From assembly GCA_937858235.1 (NCBI GenBank), contig CALLZZ010000474.1, positions 1 to 21,616 on the forward strand: a DNA stretch of 21,616 nt, given 5' to 3'. This document shows, piece after piece, positions 14,078 to 21,616 of this stretch. The notes beneath the pieces are model-generated. The model was not told where the DNA came from and did no database searches. It was given only the letters and a program-made list of their open reading frames with translations. This DNA comes from an uncultured Clostridia bacterium (GTDB taxonomy: Bacteria; Bacillota; Clostridia; Oscillospirales; Oscillospiraceae). The position numbers were made by a program, and so were the translations under genes. Positions within the stretch are counted from its first letter, which is position 1. Every line of letters begins with the position of its first letter.

Positions 14078-15361
14078 TTACGCGCTGCCTACTTCCTTGG
14101 GTTCCACCACAGACAGGGCGGCGTGAGCCGGACTGATCAAATGCTCTAAAAAGTACTGTACCTCTTCCACCGTAATTTGATCATACAGATCAGCAAATCG
14201 GTAATAATGATAACCTTTCATTTTTCCTTCCACCAGCCGCACACAGACATGCTCCATGGAATTCAGCGCTCTCACTCGACTGCCATAGGCCGCCTTTTTG
14301 CAGCGACAGAACAGCCCCGGATCAATCCCGTCTTTTTGTATTCGCTCCCCTTCTTCCAAAATTGCCGCTACTACAGCATCTACCTGCTTGCTCTCCCCGC
14401 CCATAACCAGAAAGGCTGCATTGGGATAGCTTTCATAGGACACAAAAAAGCTTTTGTCAATCAGCCCTGTGCTGTAAAGCTTTGCATAGAGGGGACTGGA
14501 ATCACCCGCTAAGACCTCTCCTGCCAGATCACCCAACAACTGGAGCCGAAGGTTTTCCTCTCCTTCTGGATGGGGTGTGGCTTTCATGCCCAGCAGGAAA
14601 TTAGGGGAGGAAACCTCCATCTGCTGCACAATTCTTTTCTTTGCGGGGATCGTAGACTCTGGTTTCCCCAGATCCTTTTCCGTTCTGCCTCGGTGCCCCG
14701 TCGGTAGCACTTCCTGTGCAATGGCAGCTACCTGTTCCGGATCTACATCCCCCACAACGCAAAGAATCATATTGCCCGGATGATAGAATGCCTGATGACA
14801 CTGATAAAGGGCATCCACCGTAATCTCGGCGATGGACGCCTTGCTCCCTGCCAGAGGAATCCGTATGGGATGCTGCTGGTACAGGGCGCGCAGCAGGTTT
14901 TGATACAGACACCAGTCCGGATTATCCTCAATCATCTGAATCTCTTGCTCAATGATCCCCTGCTCTTTCTCTACGCTCTCTGGTGTAAAGTACGGTTCAG
15001 AGACAAAGGAGAGGAGAAGCCGCAGGTTTTCCTCGAACTTGTCCGTACACTCAAAGTAGTATCCAGTCAAATCTGCTCCAGTAAATGCGTTAGGAGAGGC
15101 ACCGTTGACCGAAAACATCTGGAGGGCATTACCTTCTTTGGTTTCGAACAGCTTATGCTCCAAGAAATGAGCTACGCCAGCAGGAGAATCCTGCCAACCC
15201 TCCTCTGTGCGAAAACGCAGATTCATACCACCGTAGCTGGTCGCAAAAAAGGCGTAGGATTTCAAATAGCCGGAGCGAGGCACCACGCAAATGTGCAGAC
15301 CGTTGTCCAACTCTGCTTCAAAGCAGGTTTCTCCCAGTCGTGGAAATTGCCTTCTATTCAC
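14078..15361 (-). CDS. ymfH: M16 (pitrilysin-type) zinc peptidase, YmfH-like
   Basis: The protein is about 427 residues from GTG 15361, preceded by AGAGGAG. An upstream start at 15424 in the same frame would sit inside ymfF and lacks a ribosome site. The inverted zinc motif HFLEH is at 65-69, with the third ligand expected at Glu138 (GIIEQEI). It is therefore the active member of the pair; YmfH-type proteases act with an inactive M16 partner. The physiological substrate is uncertain; related AlbE/AlbF pairs process peptides for export. Its start overlaps the ymfF stop by 8 bases, which suggests coupled translation and equal amounts. Confidence 0.88.
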   Translation of the reverse strand: MNRRQFPRLGETCFEAELDNGLHICVVPRSGYLKSYAFFATSYGGMNLRFRTEEGWQDSPAGVAHFLEHKLFETKEGNALQMFSVNGASPNAFTGADLTGYYFECTDKFEENLRLLLSFVSEPYFTPESVEKEQGIIEQEIQMIEDNPDWCLYQNLLRALYQQHPIRIPLAGSKASIAEITVDALYQCHQAFYHPGNMILCVVGDVDPEQVAAIAQEVLPTGHRGRTEKDLGKPESTIPAKKRIVQQMEVSSPNFLLGMKATPHPEGEENLRLQLLGDLAGEVLAGDSSPLYAKLYSTGLIDKSFFVSYESYPNAAFLVMGGESKQVDAVVAAILEEGERIQKDGIDPGLFCRCKKAAYGSRVRALNSMEHVCVRLVEGKMKGYHYYRFADLYDQITVEEVQYFLEHLISPAHAALSVVEPKEVGSA

Positions 15362-16649
15362 TTTGCTTTCTCCTCTCCAGCTCGGATCCCATGAGGTAGT
15401 AAACCGTATCCAGTTGGATCGCATCGGCCACTTCTACCACCTGCTGGGCATCTACATCCTCTACCAACGCAGCCAAAACATCCGGGGCAAATTGCAAGCC
15501 AGCCAAATTTTGGCCAAACCAAAAGTCCTCCAATTGACTGGGCACATCCAGCTCCCCACGATAGGTACGCACCAGCGCACTTTTGGCTGCCTGCAGCTCT
15601 TCCTCCGTAAAGGCACCATTTTTCACCAGTTCTAACTGCGCCATGATCTCCCCTCGAACCTGTTCCATCTGATCGAACTCCGCGCCCGCCTGTACTACCA
15701 TCAGTCCTTTAAACTTATCCAGACTGGAGTTGACATAATAGCACAAAGACAGCCGTTCCCTCACGTTCAAAAAAAGCTTCGAGTTTGACGTGCCGCCAAA
15801 AATAGCATTTGCCACCATCAGCGCCGGGTAATGGGAGCTGGTCAAATCGGTTCCCGTGCGGAACCCCATGACCAGCTTCCCTTGTGTTACATCCAGATGC
15901 TCCGTCACATGCCGCACCTCTGTGGGCATGCACAAGGTTGTTTCCGGCAGCGGCTGTACCTGATAGCGAGGCAGTCCCATCAATGCTTCCCGCCAGGCCT
16001 GTTCTACCTGCTCTGAACCGGCTGACCCACAATAATAGACCTCAATCCGGGCGGTAGACAGCACCTCCTGATAGTGACTGTTCAGCCGTCCTACGTTGAT
16101 TTTCTGCGCTTGCTCCAAATTGCCCAATCGGTTCAGCCGAAACGACTCCTGATCGCACATGGCCTCCGTCATGAGAATCTGTGCATAGGTCCGCTTGTCG
16201 TTGATCTGACTTTTAATTTCAGAAATCAGATTTTCTCGTTCGCTGTCCACATAGTCGCTTTTCAGCCGACCATTATGGGTAGCCGGACGCAGAAGCAGGT
16301 CTCCCAACAGATTTGCCGCATCATCCAGCAGTGGAGTCTCGTCTGGGACCAATGCATCATCTAAAAAGCTTGCCACAAATCCAAAGCAGTGAACCTCTCC
16401 GCGTTTTCCAACCAGTGGCTCCACAGCACCACCATACATTTCATCCAGCGCGGCTGCCAGCTGCTCCTGATCGGGACAACTGGCAGTTCCGCGGCGAAGG
16501 ACGCGTGGCAACACTGCATTCATAGCAGCTGTTTCCTCGGACAGCGGGGTCAGCAGCCGTATTGACCAATAACTACTTTTAAATTTCCGTGTTTGTACCG
16601 TAGTAAGAAATACGCCAGGCATCAGCTCAATCCGAATGGGCGATTGCAT
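15354..16649 (-). CDS. ymfF: M16 family protein lacking the zinc motif, YmfF-like
   Basis: The protein is 431 residues from ATG 16649, which lies 8 bases after AAAGGAGG (16658-16665); the earlier GTG at 16658 falls inside that site. The fold signature is M16 (LLTPLSEETAAMNAVLPRVL near the N-terminus, C-terminal GTDLTSSHYPALMVANAIFGG and NVRERLSLCYYV). The position of the HxxEH motif is occupied by LPRVLRRG, so it should be catalytically dead. It keeps the basic C-terminal-half residues that grip substrate, as in heterodimeric M16 proteases. It is the first gene of its operon, behind the promoter at 16703-16731. Confidence 0.86.
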   Translation of the reverse strand: MQSPIRIELMPGVFLTTVQTRKFKSSYWSIRLLTPLSEETAAMNAVLPRVLRRGTASCPDQEQLAAALDEMYGGAVEPLVGKRGEVHCFGFVASFLDDALVPDETPLLDDAANLLGDLLLRPATHNGRLKSDYVDSERENLISEIKSQINDKRTYAQILMTEAMCDQESFRLNRLGNLEQAQKINVGRLNSHYQEVLSTARIEVYYCGSAGSEQVEQAWREALMGLPRYQVQPLPETTLCMPTEVRHVTEHLDVTQGKLVMGFRTGTDLTSSHYPALMVANAIFGGTSNSKLFLNVRERLSLCYYVNSSLDKFKGLMVVQAGAEFDQMEQVRGEIMAQLELVKNGAFTEEELQAAKSALVRTYRGELDVPSQLEDFWFGQNLAGLQFAPDVLAALVEDVDAQQVVEVADAIQLDTVYYLMGSELERRKQSE

Positions 16650-16702
16650 ACCGGCCACCTCCTTTTCTCTTTACAATCACTTGTATAGATACCTGATTAT
16701 AT

Positions 16703-16731
16703 ATTATACATTGCGTATCTCAATAACACAA
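16703..16731 (-). promoter_or_regulatory. Sigma-A promoter of the ymfF-ymfH-lgt-folD operon
   Basis: On the minus strand TTGTGT (16726-16731), a 17-base spacer and a perfect TATAAT (16703-16708) lie about 50 bases upstream of ymfF. It starts only 7 bases past the stop of the glucan synthase gene; I see no terminator between, so read-through is possible. Confidence 0.75.
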
Positions 16732-16737
16732 GCACCC

Positions 16738-19700
16738 TCAGTCCAATTCTCCTGCGGGCAGTATCACCTGAATGCGGTGTTTTCCGTCCAACTGGCGACA
16801 GTCGATGGTATTGTTGGCCGGAACATCATCCAACAGTACCCCTTCCAACGTTCCCCGTTTCAGTTCAATCTCCAGCTCCAAGCCTGGCAGCCTCCACACA
16901 ACATGGCATTCTTTCCATTTCGCCGGCAGCTTAGGGTGAATAGTCAGAACACCATTTTGCAAGGTAAGGCCAAGCAACTCTTCCCGCACCGTACGATAGT
17001 ACCACCCCGCGGCACCGGTATACCAGCTCCAACCGCCTCGTCCCAGCTGCTCATCTGCCGTACACACATCCCCCGCTAGGACATAAGGTTCTAACAAGTA
17101 GATTTGATGGTCATGCCGTTCTGGAAGCAGTTCCCGCAGCAGCTCATATCCTGTCTCACTTTGACCGGAACGATAGCTGGCACGAGCCAGCCAGATCGCA
17201 CCATGCGTGTACTGTCCCCCGTTTTCCCGTACCCCAGGCGGGTAATTCCGGATATACCCCGGATCAGTTAACCCGGCAAAGGGCGGCGATAGAAGCGCAA
17301 TCGTACCGCTTCTTTCATCCCACAGGCGCTGCACCGCAGATGCAATGGCTTTCCCACTCCGTTCTTTGTCTGGATTCGGCGCAAAGACGGAAAAGCTTTG
17401 GGCAATGGAGTCAATCGCGCACTCTGCGTTTCCGCGGCTGCCAAAGGGGCGGCCATCATCATCATAGCCACGCAGGTACCACCCGCCATCCCAGGCTGCA
17501 TTTGCCTGCTGTACAAAATGCCTGGAAAGAGCTTGGTAACGCTCTGCTGTCTTTTCCTGCCCTTTCGCCTGGGCCACCGTTGTCCAGCGATCCAACACCC
17601 CCGCAAGGAACCAGGTCAGCCAGACACTTTCGCCTCGGCCCTTTTCTCCGATACGGTTCATACCATCGTTCCAGTCACCAGTACCAATGCGGCATAGGCC
17701 ATGTTCTCCTACACCTCGGCTCAGAACACACTCGATAGCGCGCATACAATGATCATATACGGTAGCGGATTGATCGGAACATTCTGGGCGTTCATAACGC
17801 TCCCGTTCATTGCTGCTGAGAACCGGCGAACGAAGGAAGGGTGCAGATACCTCTAACAGGTCATCGTCTCCGTATACCTCCGTCCAAAGGCTGACTACAT
17901 AAGGCAGCCACAGCAAATCATCACTGATCTTAGTACGGACACCGCGGTCCGGCAACGTTGTTCCTTCCGGATGCCACCAGTGCTGTACATCTCCTTCTTC
18001 AAACTGGTGGGCACAGCAACGGAGTATATGCTCCCGCACCAGCTCTGGATCGGTGGGGATCAGTGCGCAGACATCCTGAAGCTGGTCTCGGAAGCCATAG
18101 CCACCTCCGCACTGGTATAACCCGCTCCGACCAAAGAGTCGACAGGCAATGACCTGATACAATGCCCAAGAATTGATATAGTGATCCAACGCTTTCTCCG
18201 GTGTCTGAATCTCCAGCGGAGATGCTTTTTGCTGCCACCAAAGCTTTGTGCGTTCCAACGCCTGCTTTGCTACATTCTGATCCAGCAGTGTCAGCATCTG
18301 GGTTCGCTCCGCTTCGGATCGATAGGCACCAACAATGAGAATTGTTTCCTCCCCCAGCGTGCAAACCACGTCGTAGGGATTATTCCCGGTTATGGTGCAT
18401 GCTTCTGAGGCCGTTATCAGCATGGTCTGCCCCGGGAAGAGGGTGTTTGACGGGTTGCGAAGCAACAGAAGATTTCCCTCTGTCGTGCCTTGCAGGAACC
18501 GGCTGTTGTCCTCTCGGTCAGACATCCGTCCTGTCAGTGTCCAGCGTAACTGTTGTCGTTTATTTCCTCCAGAACACCGAATTACAAAGACCCGTACCGC
18601 ACAATCGGGCGGCACAAATGCGGTTACTTCGGTCTGTAGGTCATCGACATTCTTTTTCCACACAGCATAACCGACACCATAGATTACTTCCGTCTCATAA
18701 CCATCCCGAGCGGCAAAGAGATTGATTTCTTTGCTGCTGCCCGCCAACATGAGTGCCTCCGGTCCAGCGTCCGCCAGAGGATCATTTTGCCACGGGGTAA
18801 GCCGATTCTCATGGGAATTCAAATACCACATGTGTCCGGTTCCCGCCTCGTCTGCCATCCACCCAAACTGATCGTTAGCCAGAATATGGCTCCAACGCAG
18901 CGGCAACAGTCCGCCGTGGGTGAGCATTCGGAACTCCGATCCAACCCATTTCCATTCCGGCGAATGGACAGCCTGGGGAAGCTTATACGGTTCAATGGGG
19001 TCCAGATCCGGACATGGCTGCTGCTCCCATTCCGTTGGACTTTGCAAAACAAGTGTGGCATAGGACAAAATCGCATCCGCGCCTTCTTGTTCCTTGTAGA
19101 TCAAGTGGATTCCGCCACGGGCTCCGATTTGCTCCGCTAAGTTTAGGTGGGCCAGGTTTTCTCTCAGCTTCTGTGCAATCGAGCCATTACCCGTGCTTGG
19201 CAACAAATACACCAAATCATAGCAGAATCCCAAATGTGAAGCCATTCCATGTTGCAGCCCAAGTTGAGCCCCCCAATCCAGCTCACCTTCTTCCAATATC
19301 GCTGCAAGAATCGGATCGTCTCCCGAAATGCCAAACGACCAGAGGGATTCCTGTCCTCGCGTATGAGCCGCATAGGGATTTGCATCGGGGAAAATCAGAC
19401 GGGATAGCAACTGCGACATCTGTAGCGGCATGGCAGTAAGTGGTCTGCTCTTTTCCAGGATCCGTCCAAACAGCCCGGAAGCACCACCCAAACCACTGGA
19501 CAAAACGCTCCGCACCGCTTGCTTACTTTTCTGAATTGGCTCGTAAGTCATCGCAAGCTGGAACTCCAACTGCGCACTCTCTACCGGTATGCGCAGCTGA
19601 AGGCAGGGATCTAATATCGTTCCCTCTTTGGACCCGCCCCCAACTGCTACCCCATTCACGGCCTGGAAACGATTTGTTGTCCAAGTCGCTTTTTTTGCAC

Positions 19701-21616
19701 TCCACTTAACCGTCAACACACGATCCGCTTCGTCTCCGTTCAGTTTTTGGAACACCACACCATTTTGCGTCCCAAAGGTCATAATGGAAAGACTGGAGAA
19801 CGCCGGATGGGCTAAATAGCTGCTCTGCGAAGTCAGCACTGGCCGAAAATAGACCAGCACCTCCAGGCCATTGGTAAGTTCCTCAAAGTGGAACCGAAAG
19901 CTTCTCAGTTCCCCGTTGTGCCCGGCATTGACACTGACCGTCTCTTCCGCCGTAAAAAAGGCTCCCTGAAACCGGAACACCGCGCGGTTTTCTAAAAACT
20001 TCCATTGCAGCTGTTCTCCACATTGACCTGCCGGGAATACAGGGTAAATCTGATCCTCCATGCGAATCATCAGTGCAACTCCATCCTGATTGGTGGTAAG
20101 CCGTATCCCATCGCACTGAGACCAGCCTGATCCATCGCCTGTCAGCAATACGGAATAGCTTCCGTTTGACAACAAGTGGCAGGCCGGACGGCCAATGTTA
20201 TTTCCTTTTCCCTGTTCTTCCCACTGGCTTTTTATCATATTATTCTGCCTTTTCTCTTTGGACGACTGTCCTTCCATAATAGGTGCTGTCACCGGGATTT
20301 TCTCCTGAAGCAACTCCTGATAAGCCCCCATACTGGGCTCGCTGAGAAAACGGCGCACCATGCACTGCTCCGTCAGCGCGTTATTGATGGCAATGAGACT
20401 CATACCAAGGTGATGCACCATCCAACTGCGTATCGGTATTCCGTTTTTCTGTCCATTTAATCGCTCGGGTGTAAAATCAATCGCCTCGTAAAAACCGTAT
20501 CGGCCTTCTGTTCCCAGGGTGCGCAGCCATTTCAGGTTTTTAACCGCTGCCTTAGGCACCAGATTTAAGGTTAAAAAGGAGGCATAGGGCGCAATAACCA
20601 GATCCTGATCCAAATCTCGTTTGACGCCAAGGGCAGGAATGCCGTGCGCCTTATATTGATAGTGGTCACTAGGATCCAATGCGTAAAAGGCAGATTCCGA
20701 AATTCCCCACGGCACCTGTTTCGCTGCCCCCCACTCCATCTGCGCACAGACACAGAAGCACAGCGTTTCATAAATCATAGAATCGGACGGCGAGGGTAAC
20801 AGCAACTGGGGCATAAAATATTCAAACATGGTGCCAAACCAGGAAACCATTCCGCAATAGCGGCGTCTTCCTACTAGGCTACGATTTAAATGCACCCAAT
20901 GCCGCACATCCACGTCGCCTCGTGCCGTTGCAATATAGCTGGATAGACGTGCCTCGCTGGCCATTAAATCATACCGGCTCTCAGAATAGGTTTCTGTGGC
21001 ACAATCGTATCCAATATAGAATAGATTTCGCCCGCCATCATACAACGGTGCAAAATCCATCCCATCTGCCAGGCTTTTTGCCCGTTTGCTCAGTTCAAAC
21101 TGTTCTTTTTCCTTCAGTCCTTCCGACAGAGCGATCAGACACCCGCACAGATTTCCGCTGTCAACAGTGGAAACAAAGATCGGTTTCATGGGCTGCGCCG
21201 ACCGGGTGTTATACCAATTATACAAGTGCCCATTCCACTTAGGCAGCTGCTCCACTGTATCCAGCATATGGGAAATCAACAGAAACACCCGTTTTTCCTC
21301 TGCCAGACCCAAGTCGCAGGCACTGAGACAACTGAGCAATGCCATACCAATATTCGTTGGGGACGTCCGATACGCAACATCCGGAATCGGTGTTTCCTGT
21401 ATATTATCTGGTGGTAGATAGTGGGTTTCCTCCTGTAGATTCTCTTCAAAGTAGCGCCAAATCAAAGAGGCCTGATAGAGCAAAAATGCACGATCTTTTT
21501 CCCGCACCGGCACGTTTTGTGTGGTGGGCTTGCCCAGCCATCGGATTAACAACGGAGATAATAGCCATAGCAGTCCCAATACACCGCCCAACGGAACCTT
21601 TTGCAGTACAAGCGCT
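16738..21616 (-). CDS. Cyclic beta-1,2-glucan synthase-like protein, 5'-partial
   Basis: The frame is open to the right edge, so the start is outside; 1,625 residues are visible. The first about 25 are hydrophobic (VLGLLWLLSPLLIRWL), probably the last membrane helix. Next comes a glycoamylase-like domain (about 20550-21250: FVSTVDSGNL, ESRYDLMASEARL, GMVSWFGTMFEYFMP), the region thought to close the ring in such enzymes. Then two GH94-type beta-sandwiches follow (LLSNGSYSVLLTGDGSGWS near 20170; FGWMADEAGTGHMWYLNSHE near 18850). Last is the (alpha/alpha)6 GH94 phosphorylase-type domain with GGGYGFRDQLQD, HPEGTTLPDRG and GTGDWNDGMNRIG near 17660, which carries the likely catalytic Asp. It ends with a beta-domain and TGA at 16738. 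The expected N-terminal glycosyltransferase and other membrane helices would lie beyond the window. Without them a glucan-phosphorylase-like role cannot be excluded. Confidence 0.85.
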   Translation of the reverse strand, partial: ALVLQKVPLGGVLGLLWLLSPLLIRWLGKPTTQNVPVREKDRAFLLYQASLIWRYFEENLQEETHYLPPDNIQETPIPDVAYRTSPTNIGMALLSCLSACDLGLAEEKRVFLLISHMLDTVEQLPKWNGHLYNWYNTRSAQPMKPIFVSTVDSGNLCGCLIALSEGLKEKEQFELSKRAKSLADGMDFAPLYDGGRNLFYIGYDCATETYSESRYDLMASEARLSSYIATARGDVDVRHWVHLNRSLVGRRRYCGMVSWFGTMFEYFMPQLLLPSPSDSMIYETLCFCVCAQMEWGAAKQVPWGISESAFYALDPSDHYQYKAHGIPALGVKRDLDQDLVIAPYASFLTLNLVPKAAVKNLKWLRTLGTEGRYGFYEAIDFTPERLNGQKNGIPIRSWMVHHLGMSLIAINNALTEQCMVRRFLSEPSMGAYQELLQEKIPVTAPIMEGQSSKEKRQNNMIKSQWEEQGKGNNIGRPACHLLSNGSYSVLLTGDGSGWSQCDGIRLTTNQDGVALMIRMEDQIYPVFPAGQCGEQLQWKFLENRAVFRFQGAFFTAEETVSVNAGHNGELRSFRFHFEELTNGLEVLVYFRPVLTSQSSYLAHPAFSSLSIMTFGTQNGVVFQKLNGDEADRVLTVKWSAKKATWTTNRFQAVNGVAVGGGSKEGTILDPCLQLRIPVESAQLEFQLAMTYEPIQKSKQAVRSVLSSGLGGASGLFGRILEKSRPLTAMPLQMSQLLSRLIFPDANPYAAHTRGQESLWSFGISGDDPILAAILEEGELDWGAQLGLQHGMASHLGFCYDLVYLLPSTGNGSIAQKLRENLAHLNLAEQIGARGGIHLIYKEQEGADAILSYATLVLQSPTEWEQQPCPDLDPIEPYKLPQAVHSPEWKWVGSEFRMLTHGGLLPLRWSHILANDQFGWMADEAGTGHMWYLNSHENRLTPWQNDPLADAGPEALMLAGSSKEINLFAARDGYETEVIYGVGYAVWKKNVDDLQTEVTAFVPPDCAVRVFVIRCSGGNKRQQLRWTLTGRMSDREDNSRFLQGTTEGNLLLLRNPSNTLFPGQTMLITASEACTITGNNPYDVVCTLGEETILIVGAYRSEAERTQMLTLLDQNVAKQALERTKLWWQQKASPLEIQTPEKALDHYINSWALYQVIACRLFGRSGLYQCGGGYGFRDQLQDVCALIPTDPELVREHILRCCAHQFEEGDVQHWWHPEGTTLPDRGVRTKISDDLLWLPYVVSLWTEVYGDDDLLEVSAPFLRSPVLSSNERERYERPECSDQSATVYDHCMRAIECVLSRGVGEHGLCRIGTGDWNDGMNRIGEKGRGESVWLTWFLAGVLDRWTTVAQAKGQEKTAERYQALSRHFVQQANAAWDGGWYLRGYDDDGRPFGSRGNAECAIDSIAQSFSVFAPNPDKERSGKAIASAVQRLWDERSGTIALLSPPFAGLTDPGYIRNYPPGVRENGGQYTHGAIWLARASYRSGQSETGYELLRELLPERHDHQIYLLEPYVLAGDVCTADEQLGRGGWSWYTGAAGWYYRTVREELLGLTLQNGVLTIHPKLPAKWKECHVVWRLPGLELEIELKRGTLEGVLLDDVPANNTIDCRQLDGKHRIQVILPAGELD

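Overview
The window reads as a chromosome segment of a low-to-moderate GC Firmicute, most likely a gut-type Clostridia (Oscillospiraceae-like). The reasons are strong AGGAGG ribosome sites, frequent TTG and GTG starts, the MurA/WalJ/RlmH and YmfF/YmfH/Lgt gene sets, a tmRNA tag ending in AVAA, and a prophage lysogeny module of the kind common in that group. Family assignments were made by eye from the translated sequence; no database search was run.

Region 1 (1-5400) is a decayed prophage, more AT-rich than the rest, abutting the 3' end of the tmRNA gene. From left to right it holds: a fused scrap of two phage genes on the minus strand (PAPS-reductase-like start joined to a terminase large-subunit end); an intact S24-peptidase CI-type repressor; an unknown two-part gene broken by a frameshift; the tail of a second XRE-type regulator; an HsdR_N-like nuclease-domain gene cut by a stop codon; the start of one integrase joined to the tail of a second CI repressor; an intact Ltp-type superinfection-exclusion lipoprotein; and a second integrase with an internal deletion and a frameshift. 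Repeated GC-rich hairpins with A-tracts occur through the module. A duplicated repressor tail (923-996 and 3532-3606) suggests that two related prophages once lay in tandem at the tmRNA site and collapsed into one. Nearly every gene except the repressor and the lipoprotein carries a lesion, so the element cannot plausibly excise or make particles by itself.

Region 2 (5400-7480, minus strand) is a ribosome-rescue and protein-quality cluster: ssrA (tmRNA), a cyclophilin, SmpB (the tmRNA partner) and a MecA-like adaptor. Region 3 (7630-12280, plus strand) is housekeeping: murA behind a clear sigma-A promoter, walJ (yycJ), rlmH and an alpha-phosphoglucomutase, closed by a terminator shared with the convergent genes on the right.

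Region 4 (12300-16735, minus strand) is an operon read right to left from a good promoter at 16703-16731: ymfF, ymfH, lgt, folD. Region 5 (16738 to the right edge, minus strand) is most of a very large cyclic beta-1,2-glucan synthase-like protein (glycoamylase-like plus GH94 modules), whose glycosyltransferase end lies outside the window.

The housekeeping part looks ordinary. The interest is in the prophage scar: how it collapsed, which genes stayed intact (immunity and exclusion functions), and the cargo genes between repressor and integrase.
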